Source: Acidobacteriaceae bacterium (GTDB lineage: Bacteria; Acidobacteriota; Terriglobia; Terriglobales; Acidobacteriaceae). From it: a DNA stretch of 64,000 nt. The translations under genes were made by a program, and so were the position numbers. Positions 27,449 to 34,706 of the stretch are shown here, in pieces. The notes beneath the pieces are model-generated. The model searched no databases, was not told where the DNA came from, and worked only from the letters and a program-made list of their open reading frames with translations. The stretch lies in assembly GCA_035944135.1 (NCBI GenBank), contig DASZBM010000002.1, positions 1,364,001 to 1,428,000 of the forward strand, given 5' to 3'. How positions within the stretch are numbered: position 1 is the stretch's first letter; each line of letters opens with the position of its first letter.

Positions 27449-27582
27449 GCTCCCTACAAGGCAGAGCAATGCTGGTCGTTGGGCATTAGGGCCAGTACAC
27501 CAATCGGTGTCGATACCTTCATCACGTAGGGGTAGCAAGTTGCTCCCGGTCTGGGGAGCAGCCGCTACAACTTCGCGGTTGT
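27449..27582 (-). ncRNA. Highly structured 5' leader, candidate cis-regulatory RNA
   Basis: Upstream of the giant lyase the minus strand can form successive perfect helices: ACAAC/GTTGT (27567-27571 with 27578-27582); a two-part hairpin with GCTAC/GTAGC (27564-27568, 27532-27536) and GGGAGCA/TGCTCCC (27554-27560, 27541-27547); then a three-way element closed by CCCTAC/GTAGGG (27526-27531, 27452-27457) enclosing ACACC/GGTGT (27506-27510, 27497-27501) and AATGC/GCATT (27483-27487, 27468-27472). CTGG and CCAG inside can form a pseudoknot. ACAAC and GCTAC share two bases, so those helices are alternatives at that edge. I do not recognise a known riboswitch. Confidence 0.5.
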
Positions 27583-28091
27583 TACATGGGTCTGTCGACT
27601 TTGGTGTGGTGTTTCGATCTGCTACACGACGGGCCGGACGCTTCAAAAAATCAAACACAACAGAATTCACTAATCGGTTCCTCTCAATGCAAACCGCTAG
27701 CGAATCCGTTTTCGGACAACAGCTTTCCCGCTTCGTGCCGAAGGCACAAAGTTGGGTCGCACCTGGGTTAAGCCGATTCCCTCTTGAATCCAGCCAGGGT
27801 CAGGATGCTATTGCTGCTACTCGAGCCTGGAACTCCACCGCGAGGCTCATGTCGTTCGCTGCGTTTCGGGTTCGACCCCCACCCAGCGCCTTTCGTTAGC
27901 ATGTGGAATATTGCGATAGGCATCTAACTGTTGATTTCTCGCATCCGCTACAACTTCCGTTGCACAGAGCAGAATCTGAGGCGCCCAAACGCGCTCTACC
28001 CCGCAGCCACCTGTGTCGTCCTGCAGACATTGGAGAAAACAAATAAAATAGAAATACGCGCTTGTTTTACGGGCTCGGGCGACGAGGGAAA
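27583..28091. other. Intergenic region upstream of purF
   Basis: Between the structured leader and purF I see a short hairpin GTGCC-GAA-GGCAC (27737-27749), an AT-rich stretch with AAAACAAATAAAATAGAAA about 50 bases before purF, and no gene. Promoters for purF (+) and the lyase leader (-) should lie here. Confidence 0.4.
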
Positions 28092-29618
28092 ATGTGTGGC
28101 ATCGTCGGTGTCTTCGGACACCAACCGGTAGGTCAAACAATCTACGACGCTTTATCCATGCTGCAGCACCGCGGTCAGGACGCTGCCGGAATCGCCACAT
28201 CCTTTGAAGATCGTTTCTACCTTCACAAGGGCAACGGACTCATCACCGACGTCTTCGACGCCGGCAATATGGCCAAGCTGCTCGGCAACGCCGGCATCGG
28301 CCACGTTCGCTATCCGACAGCCGGTTGCGGCTCCGTCGCCGAAGCGCAGCCCTTCTACGTAAACTCCCCCTACGGCATCGTCTTCGCCCACAACGGCAAT
28401 CTCACCAACGTCGCCGAAATCGTCGAGAGCATCTTCGAGCGCGACCTCCGTCACCTCAACACCACGTCGGACTCCGAGGTGATGCTCAACGTCTTCGCGC
28501 ATGCCCTCACACAACGTCGCGCCGCGAAGCCCACACCCGAAGACATCTTCGCTGCCGTTGAAGAAGTTCACCGCCGCTGCAAAGGCGGCTACAGCGTCGT
28601 CGCCATGATCTCCGGCGTCGGCCTGCTCGGCTTCCGCGATCTCTACGGCATCCGTCCGCTCGTCTTCGGCTCCCGCGGTAAGGAAGGCCTCTTCTCCGGC
28701 CAGTCGAAGGAGTACATGATCGCCTCCGAGAGCGTCGCCCTCCAGGTCGCCGGCTTCAAACTCGAGCGCGACGTCCAGCCCGGCGAAGCCGTCTTCATCG
28801 ACATGAACGGCCAGCTCCACACCTTCCAGTCGAAGCTCGCGCACGAAAAATCGCCCTGTCTCTTCGAGTACGTCTACCTCGCGCGTCCCGACTCCGTCCT
28901 CGACGGCGCCTCCGTCTATCAGTGCCGCATCAATATGGGCATCAAGCTCGCCGAAAAGATCCGCCGCGAATGGGCGGACAAAAAAATCGACGTCGTCGTG
29001 CCCATCCCCTCAACCAGCCGCACCGCCGCACTCGAAATCGCCACGCGCCTCAACCTTCCCTACCGCGAAGGCTTCGTGCGCAACCGTTACGTCGGCCGCA
29101 CCTTCATCATGCCCGGCCAGGCGCAGCGTCAGTCCTCCATCCGCCGCAAGCTGAACCCCATCCCGCAGGAGTTCTCCGGCAAAAACGTCCTGCTCGTCGA
29201 CGACTCCATCGTTCGCGGCACCACGATTAAAGAGATCGTCGCAATGTGCCGCGAGCTCGGCGCCAAAAACGTCTACGTCTGCTCCGCCGCGCCGCCCGTC
29301 ATCTATCCCAACGTCTACGGCATCGACATGCCCGCGCGCTCCGAGCTCATCGCCAGCGGAAAGACCATCGAACAGCTCGCGCAAAACATCGGCGCCGACG
29401 GCATCATCTTCCAGGACCTCTGCGACCTCAAGAGCTCCATCACCGAAGTCTGCCCCGGCCTCACCCACTTCGACACCTCCGTCTTCGACGGCACCTACGT
29501 CACCGGCGACGTCACCGCCGCCTACCTCGAAACCCTCGAAAAGCAGCGCAACGACACCACCCGCCGCAATCAGGACGTCGACACCCACATCACCCGCAAC
29601 CTCTCTGCCCACCTCTGA
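28092..29618 (+). CDS. purF: Amidophosphoribosyltransferase
   Basis: A 508-residue enzyme for the first committed step of purine synthesis: PRPP plus glutamine to phosphoribosylamine. The N-terminal Ntn glutaminase begins MCGIVGVFGH, so the nucleophile is Cys2 exposed by Met removal, with no propeptide. SMLQHRGQDAAGIAT and FAHNGNLTN complete that domain. The C-terminal PRTase domain has the PRPP loop VLLVDDSIVRGTTIKEIV and VPIPSTSRTAALE. The start at 28092 is fixed by the catalytic Cys, with GAGG four to five bases upstream. It stands alone, 5 kb from the remaining pur genes. Confidence 0.97.
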   Translation: MCGIVGVFGHQPVGQTIYDALSMLQHRGQDAAGIATSFEDRFYLHKGNGLITDVFDAGNMAKLLGNAGIGHVRYPTAGCGSVAEAQPFYVNSPYGIVFAHNGNLTNVAEIVESIFERDLRHLNTTSDSEVMLNVFAHALTQRRAAKPTPEDIFAAVEEVHRRCKGGYSVVAMISGVGLLGFRDLYGIRPLVFGSRGKEGLFSGQSKEYMIASESVALQVAGFKLERDVQPGEAVFIDMNGQLHTFQSKLAHEKSPCLFEYVYLARPDSVLDGASVYQCRINMGIKLAEKIRREWADKKIDVVVPIPSTSRTAALEIATRLNLPYREGFVRNRYVGRTFIMPGQAQRQSSIRRKLNPIPQEFSGKNVLLVDDSIVRGTTIKEIVAMCRELGAKNVYVCSAAPPVIYPNVYGIDMPARSELIASGKTIEQLAQNIGADGIIFQDLCDLKSSITEVCPGLTHFDTSVFDGTYVTGDVTAAYLETLEKQRNDTTRRNQDVDTHITRNLSAHL

Positions 29619-29712
29619 TCACGCGCTCCCCCGCATATCAGCCGAGAATGACTTGGCAGTTCTGAATTAGAGGGAGCCTGCACAACCAGCAATTCAGAAC
29701 AACGAACGCATC

Positions 29713-29770
29713 GTCATCCTGAGCGAAGTAGCTCACGCGCCCGCGTGAGCTACGAAGTCGAAGGACCCCG
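29713..29770. repeat. REP-like interspersed hairpin element
   Basis: The core is a perfect 12-bp inverted repeat, GTAGCTCACGCG and CGCGTGAGCTAC, with a CC loop (29728-29753). It is flanked by GTCATCCTGAGCGAA on the left and CGAAGTCGAAGGACC on the right. This flank pattern is familiar from intergenic repeats scattered through acidobacterial genomes. The rest of 29619-29865 is non-coding. Confidence 0.7.
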
Positions 29771-29865
29771 ATAGCGGTCGTTTCACCACAACTGCTTCCC
29801 GCTTTCTCCCTGGGAACTTCCGGGTGGCCCGGGTCCCACTTCCGGGACCCGGTTCTCACACACCA

Positions 29866-30582
29866 CTACCTCAACCAAGACTCCCGCACCGGCCCGTCCC
29901 CTCCGCTCGCAGAACTCCCCGCCAACTCTGCCTCCCCATACCAATCCACGTTCCGCGTCATGTACATCGCCGCCGCGATCGCCGCGAAGCTCGTAACCGC
30001 GCCGACCAGCAGCGCATAAGCCTCCACACGCAACAGCACATAAATAAACCCATAGACCGCCGTGAACACCGCCAGCGCCCGCAGCGCCAGCTTCCTGCTC
30101 CGGAACACCCACTCCGTATTAATCGCAAACAGCCCCACTGTCGACGCGCCCGCAATCAAAAAGCTCAAATCGAACCCGATATGCTCGGCCAGCGACAGCA
30201 GCAGCAAATAGAAGATCGTCTGCGCGATCCCCACCAGCGCATACTGCGCCGGATGCACGCTCTTCTTCGTCTTCACCTCGAACAGAAAATACGTCAGAAA
30301 CACCAGCCCCAGGAACAACGTGATGTAGTGGACCGACCGCATCGTCGATCGATACGAATCCACCAGCCGTATGCCCAGCACCGTCTTCGGCTGTTGCGAG
30401 CTGTAATCCACTGCCGCCGCTACGCCGTGGTTATAGGCTCGGCCCTCCGTTAGTCCCTCCACAAAAAAGCCCGAGATGCTCATCGCGAACGCCAGCAGCA
30501 ACACGACAAAAAACTTCACACCCAGCGAGCGTGAGCGAACGCGAGGCCAGTAGGGTTGAGGCGCCGAAGCAAACGTATTCAT
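29866..30582 (-). CDS. Short CreD-like inner membrane protein
   Basis: A 238-residue protein with an N-terminal transmembrane helix (about 22-42) and about six C-terminal helices. The C-terminal part matches CreD: YITLFLGLVFLTYFLFE, HPAQYALVGIAQTIFYLLLL, LAEHIGFDLSF, VEAYALLVGA and MYMTRNVDWY. Normal CreD is about 450 residues with a long periplasmic domain between helices 1 and 2. Here only about 40 residues lie there, so that domain is missing. AAAGGAG lies nine bases before ATG 30582. It is probably co-regulated with the winged-helix gene upstream through a shared operator. CreD function in envelope stress is poorly defined. Confidence 0.85.
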   Translation of the reverse strand: MNTFASAPQPYWPRVRSRSLGVKFFVVLLLAFAMSISGFFVEGLTEGRAYNHGVAAAVDYSSQQPKTVLGIRLVDSYRSTMRSVHYITLFLGLVFLTYFLFEVKTKKSVHPAQYALVGIAQTIFYLLLLSLAEHIGFDLSFLIAGASTVGLFAINTEWVFRSRKLALRALAVFTAVYGFIYVLLRVEAYALLVGAVTSFAAIAAAMYMTRNVDWYGEAELAGSSASGGDGPVRESWLR

Positions 30583-30617
30583 ATCGATCTTCTCCTTTAA
30601 TGATCTAGCTTCCACTT

Positions 30618-30634
30618 ACTTTGCAATACAAAGT
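30618..30634. promoter_or_regulatory. Palindromic operator upstream of the CreD-like gene
   Basis: ACTTTG-CAATA-CAAAGT is a perfect inverted repeat 36-52 bp upstream of the start codon. The same arms occur in front of the winged-helix/membrane-protein operon at 31688-31704, which suggests the encoded regulator binds both. Confidence 0.65.
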
Positions 30635-30680
30635 TAGAGCGCGCAGCGCGGCCTCTCAATGGCCCACGCCCTCACATTCT

Positions 30681-31073
30681 TTACGCGCTTGCCGGCGTCA
30701 ACTTCCGCCGAAAAGACTCCTCGTCCCCTTGAGCCTCAGCACCCGCAGCGTCGCGCACCACCTGTTCCAAAATCGTCAGGTACTCCAGATATCGCTTCCG
30801 CCCCGACGCAGTCACCCGCACCGTCGTCTGCACCCGGCCCTCATCCGCCTCTTCCTTCGTCAGCCGAACCATCTTCTCTTCCTCCAGCACCTGCAGATGC
30901 CGCGCCAGATTGCCATCGGTCAATCCGCAAAGCTGCTTCAGCTCCACAAAGCTCAAACCATCCGCGTGCGTCATCAGCGAGGTCAGCACACTCAGCCGCG
31001 CGCGTTCGTGGATCACCCGATCCAGGCCCTCATACGCAAACGGTGCCGCGGAACTAGAACTCTTTTTCTTCAT
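30681..31073 (-). CDS. Winged-helix transcriptional regulator (ArsR/MarR-like, HTH_34 type)
   Basis: A 130-residue DNA-binding protein. LDRVIHERARLSVLTSL opens the domain, LSFVELKQLCGLTDGNLARHL is the helix-turn-helix, and VRVTASGRKRYLEYL is the wing and C-terminal helix. This compact family (winged helix DNA-binding domain, PF13601 type) usually acts as a dimeric repressor of adjacent genes. Its start overlaps the upstream membrane-protein stop by 20 bp. Matching palindromes in front of its own operon and of the CreD-like gene suggest autoregulation and control of creD (inference). Confidence 0.88.
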   Translation of the reverse strand: MKKKSSSSAAPFAYEGLDRVIHERARLSVLTSLMTHADGLSFVELKQLCGLTDGNLARHLQVLEEEKMVRLTKEEADEGRVQTTVRVTASGRKRYLEYLTILEQVVRDAAGAEAQGDEESFRRKLTPASA

Positions 31074-31677
31074 CGGTCGAAGCCTTCCAGGAAAAATAAT
31101 GAATCGCAGCCACCGCCGCCATGCCCACCCCGTACGCGCCGGACATCATCATCGCGCTCAGCGCACGGTTGTCCCCCAGCGCCAGACATACAAAGCCCGT
31201 CAGCAGAAACCACGCGCCCACCAGCAGCATCCACCGCGGCAGGCAGCGGCACGACGCAAACACACCCAGGCTGAAGATGATCTGCCACAGCCCCGGCAGC
31301 ATCCAGAAAACCTCCCGCGGTGCATGCAGCAACACCAGCGGCAGCACCGCCCCGGCCACTCCTGCCGGAAGAAACTGCGTCACCGCCATCCGGATCATCT
31401 CGTCCGCAATACCGGAATGAAACCGGTTGGCCCGTGTCAGCATCTGCGTCGCAATCAGCGCCGCACACACGATCGCCGTCGAAAGCCACAGCGCGACATA
31501 GCTCACCGGATGCGCCGCCGGTTCCGGAATCCACCTTTGCTGGACCACACCCGCAACCACAGCCAGCAACGCCGTCGCCGAAAGCGTCAGCGGCCCGTAC
31601 CCCCGGAACTCCGTGGTCCGGGCCACCTGCCGCCGAATACTCCGTATATCAACCAGCGCACGATTAAGATCGGTCAT
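31054..31677 (-). CDS. Hypothetical membrane protein co-transcribed with the winged-helix regulator
   Basis: A 207-residue protein with a short soluble N-terminus (MTDLNRALVDIRSIRRQVA) and about six transmembrane helices, e.g. LTLSATALLAVVAGVV, VSYVALWLSTAIVCAALIA, MLLVGAWFLLTGFVCLAL. I recognise no named family, but similar proteins commonly sit next to HTH_34 regulators and short CreD proteins in acidobacteria. Start 31677 was chosen because an earlier ATG (31686) abuts the operator. It overlaps the regulator gene, so the two are translated together. It may sense a membrane signal for the regulator (inference). Confidence 0.75.
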   Translation of the reverse strand: MTDLNRALVDIRSIRRQVARTTEFRGYGPLTLSATALLAVVAGVVQQRWIPEPAAHPVSYVALWLSTAIVCAALIATQMLTRANRFHSGIADEMIRMAVTQFLPAGVAGAVLPLVLLHAPREVFWMLPGLWQIIFSLGVFASCRCLPRWMLLVGAWFLLTGFVCLALGDNRALSAMMMSGAYGVGMAAVAAIHYFSWKASTDEEKEF

Positions 31678-31687
31678 CGGTCCCATC

Positions 31688-31726
31688 ACTTTGCAACACA
31701 AAGCCTACACTTTGCACCGCAGAGTG
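31688..31726. promoter_or_regulatory. Tandem palindromic operators
   Basis: ACTTTG-CAACA-CAAAGC (31688-31704, one mismatch) and ACACTTTG-CACCG-CAGAGTGT (31707-31727, one mismatch) lie 10-50 bp before the membrane-protein start. Both share the ACTTTGCA half-site and 5-bp spacer of the site at 30618. Confidence 0.65.
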
Positions 31727-31787
31727 TAAAGCAAAATCGCTACCCGGCCTTCTGCGCCCTGGCCGTCCCAGCGCGCGGCATCAGCAT

Positions 31788-32456
31788 ATGCCCTCGCGTC
31801 TCTCGCCGAGCATAATGATTGCAGCCGCCGCTTCCGGCTCAAAAATCATCATGGAACACGTCTCGCCCGACACCGCTGGAGCCCCTTCCGTTCTCCTGTT
31901 GCAAACGCTCACCATCGCCTGGATGACCATTGAACTCGCGCTCTCGCTTTACGCTGGCATCCGCGCTCACAGCGTCGCCTTGACCGCCTTTGGCGCAGAC
32001 AGCGGCATCGAGCTTATCTCAGCGTTCGTCGTGCTGCGCCGCTTTGCTTTAGGGCCATCCGCGGAAAGGCGTGCCGCGCGCCTGTCGGGATATCTCCTCT
32101 ACATTCTGGCGGCCTACATCCTCATCACCGCAGCCCTCAGCCTCTTCAAACATCAGTTTCAGCCTGAACCTACCCTGCTCGGGATAGCAGTTCTCGTGGC
32201 AGCCGCCATCATCATGCCTCTCCTCGGCCGAGCGAAGAAGCGCCGCGCCGCGCAGACTGGCAGCCGCGCCCTCAACGCCGACGCCGCACAGAGCAACATC
32301 TGTGCATACATGTCATGGATCGCTCTCGCCGGGCTACTCTTGAACTTCGTCTTCCATCTTCCCTGGGCGGATTCCGTCGCCGCTCTGTTCCTGCTCCCAA
32401 TTGTTCTCAAGGAAGCAAAAGAAGCTGTCAAAGAAATCGCATGCCACTGCCGCTAA
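31788..32456 (+). CDS. Cation-diffusion-facilitator-like membrane protein
   Basis: A protein of up to 222 residues with about five to six transmembrane helices. TIAWMTIELALSLYAG, the conserved SVALTAFGADSGIELISAFVVLRRF (an AFGxDSxxE metal-site helix as in CDF transporters) and LNADAAQSNICAYMSWIALAG are typical of cation transporters. It lacks the usual C-terminal cytoplasmic domain and ends with a short tail containing His-Cys (ACHCR). Starts at 31815 and 31851 are also possible; none has a good ribosome-binding site. It would export a divalent metal by proton exchange. It diverges from the winged-helix operon across 110 bp. Confidence 0.75.
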   Translation: MPSRLSPSIMIAAAASGSKIIMEHVSPDTAGAPSVLLLQTLTIAWMTIELALSLYAGIRAHSVALTAFGADSGIELISAFVVLRRFALGPSAERRAARLSGYLLYILAAYILITAALSLFKHQFQPEPTLLGIAVLVAAAIIMPLLGRAKKRRAAQTGSRALNADAAQSNICAYMSWIALAGLLLNFVFHLPWADSVAALFLLPIVLKEAKEAVKEIACHCR

Positions 32457-32563
32457 CCGAAGCGCCCAACCTAACAGCACCTGGTCCACTCCGAATTGTC
32501 GTGTGAGGAACCTTTCACCTCGGCGCGGTGTCTAAGCATTGGAGACACATCACCGAGGCCGAA

Positions 32564-34525
32564 GTGACGAAGGCGCATCTCCTGCTAATGCTGCCGCTCT
32601 TACTCAGTCCTCTTTCGCATGCGCAATCCCCATTAACAGAACGCCAGGTCATCGCGTATTCGAAGTCCATTGACGTCCAGACACTCGACCCATCCCTGCC
32701 CTCTCAGCGCCTCGAGGATTGGCTCAGGTCTGGACCGCCGCATGTCACACTTCTAGACTGGCTATCCGACGACACCTGCGATTTGAAACCCTTCGGGCCT
32801 GACGATTTCCCGCGCTGTATCCGTATCTCGTTTGGGCGAGGCGGCCAGAGCGGATACTTTCTCGTCCAGATCGGCACGCTCCACAAAGGCATCATCGGCC
32901 CGCCGCATCTTTACTCCGATATCGGCGTCCAGGAGCCATTCTTTATCCAAACCGGATGGACCGATCGTCTCTCCGGCCTGCCTCATCTTCTCGATCAACC
33001 TGTTGTTGCCGGCGGCGTAAACGATCTCTACCAGCAGATCGTGCAACGGCACCCGATCGGCATTCCAGCCGGCCCCGATAAGACCGCCCTTTGGCCCTTC
33101 CTCAGCCGGCGTTTGATTCAGAAACTGGAAACCGCGCGAGCCTGTCAGGAGGACTACCTTCATCAACACCCCGATGCAGATGCCGGTCCCAGGCCGGCAT
33201 GGCTGGATACCGGCATTTTCGTCGGAAGTAGCAAACGTGCCATCCCGTTGTCAGCATTCGCAGTTCACAAAGAACCTCAGAGGGACGGCTCATTCGACGT
33301 AACGGTGAACCTCACCTACGTGAAGCTTCCGGGTTTCGTTCCCGACGAAGCGAATTGGGAAATCGTCGCGACAGTCATCCCAGAGAACAATCGCTTCGTC
33401 GTGGATGACGTTCGTCTCTTCGACGGACTTGGCACCGAAGGCCCATCGCATCTGCTCACGCAAACCCTCACTGGTTGCAACGGCACTCACTGGACCGGCG
33501 AGCACGCCGCCAACCAAGCTCCTCCGCCGCTGCCGGGTCCGCACTACACCGACTGGGACGCCGTAAATGCTTTGCGCGACGCCACCAATAACGAGGAGCT
33601 GGCTTTCGCGAAAGCGATCGATGTCCACCTGCTCGATCCGTCCGTGCCTTCTCAGCGCCTCGCAGACTGGCTCACTTCATTGCATGTCAATCACATCGAG
33701 TGGCGAAGCCTCGGATGCAACATTAAGGAAGGATTGCAGGGCCCGAACGGGGAGTACGCCGTAGCGCGCAACCCTGATGGCGGCCTTTGTGCTTGGGTCT
33801 GGTTCCAACGGGGCAACGCCCGAGCGTCTATCAAAGTTCATTCTCCCGGCAAAGGCACAACCGCCTCGGCGACCACCGCGTCCATCTTTGTCCGCGATAA
33901 AGACGATGGTCTGCTGACAACATTCAACGACAACCGCGACGAGGTTCCTGATTCCAACACGCTCTCAGATCTCCCTCGCCTTCTGGACGAAGAAGCAGTA
34001 ATCGACGTCACGCGAAATCTCTACGATGCGATCGTGGCACGTCATCCGCTCGGCATCCCGCGTGGACAAGACATGATGAAGATCAGTCCCCTGCTCAGCA
34101 AAAGTCTCCGTGCGCAGCTTCAAACCGCGCAGGCCTGCCATGATGACTACTTGCGCCAACATCCGCGGCGCGAAAACTTGCCCGAACCTCGTTGGTTCAA
34201 CGCCGGACTGTTCACCGGCGACAGCAAATTAGCTGCGCCGAAAGCCGCGCTCGCAGACCACAAAGAGCGACAGCAGAACGGGTCCTTTCAGGTCCGTGTG
34301 TGGCTTTCCCGCGACGATATCGCTCCGAAATCCTCTTCAGCCGCGCTTCAGTGGAGAACTTCGCACGTCTCCGCGCTCGTGAAGTCCGAGCAAGCCAGAT
34401 TCGTTCTGGATGACATTCGGTTATTCGCCGGCGACTCCGCGGATAGTCCTTCGCATCTGCTATCTGAGTCATTTGCTGGCTGCGACGGCCGGCATTGGGT
34501 TGGCGTCAATAACATGACTGAGTAG
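32564..34525 (+). CDS. Secreted hypothetical protein built of two copies of one module
   Basis: A 653-residue protein with a signal peptide (LLLMLPLLLSPLSHAQ) and two homologous modules of about 310 residues. Paired segments are SIDVQTLDPSLPSQRLEDWL with AIDVHLLDPSVPSQRLADWL, IVQRHPIGIPAGPDK with IVARHPLGIPRGQDM, ARACQEDYLHQHP with AQACHDDYLRQHP, and FVVDDVRLFDGLG with FVLDDIRLFAGDS. Each module has several Cys. I recognise no family or catalytic motif. GTG 32564 is preferred to GTG 32528 because GAGG lies five bases upstream and the signal peptide then begins normally. It precedes the purine operon but is probably unrelated to it. Confidence 0.78.
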   Translation: MTKAHLLLMLPLLLSPLSHAQSPLTERQVIAYSKSIDVQTLDPSLPSQRLEDWLRSGPPHVTLLDWLSDDTCDLKPFGPDDFPRCIRISFGRGGQSGYFLVQIGTLHKGIIGPPHLYSDIGVQEPFFIQTGWTDRLSGLPHLLDQPVVAGGVNDLYQQIVQRHPIGIPAGPDKTALWPFLSRRLIQKLETARACQEDYLHQHPDADAGPRPAWLDTGIFVGSSKRAIPLSAFAVHKEPQRDGSFDVTVNLTYVKLPGFVPDEANWEIVATVIPENNRFVVDDVRLFDGLGTEGPSHLLTQTLTGCNGTHWTGEHAANQAPPPLPGPHYTDWDAVNALRDATNNEELAFAKAIDVHLLDPSVPSQRLADWLTSLHVNHIEWRSLGCNIKEGLQGPNGEYAVARNPDGGLCAWVWFQRGNARASIKVHSPGKGTTASATTASIFVRDKDDGLLTTFNDNRDEVPDSNTLSDLPRLLDEEAVIDVTRNLYDAIVARHPLGIPRGQDMMKISPLLSKSLRAQLQTAQACHDDYLRQHPRRENLPEPRWFNAGLFTGDSKLAAPKAALADHKERQQNGSFQVRVWLSRDDIAPKSSSAALQWRTSHVSALVKSEQARFVLDDIRLFAGDSADSPSHLLSESFAGCDGRHWVGVNNMTE

Positions 34526-34706
34526 CGACTGCGAAACATCCTTATAACGACGCCGTCATCTGCCGATCAACCCACCATTCCTCAACGGCAACCACCCCTC
34601 CCGGCACACGTACACTATCTATGTCAGCCGCGTCCCGTTCGCCACCAACCGCAACTCAGGAACGAAATTCAAACTGGGGCCTCTGCCCCGAGGAACAGCC
34701 CGCACG

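Noticed and set aside
27422-27670. 83-codon N-terminal extension of the giant lyase
   Set aside because: A ribosome-binding site and export signal start at 27421, and the upstream DNA is built of complementary helices, so it is better read as leader RNA.
27866-27882. tRNA-like T-arm GGGTTCGACCCCC upstream of purF
   Set aside because: The T-stem pairs poorly beyond three base pairs and I cannot find a matching acceptor stem, anticodon arm or D-arm around it.
28152-29612. Minus-strand open frames of 200-230 codons opposite purF
   Set aside because: Low-complexity Val/Gly/Asp-rich translations produced by the C-rich codon use of purF.
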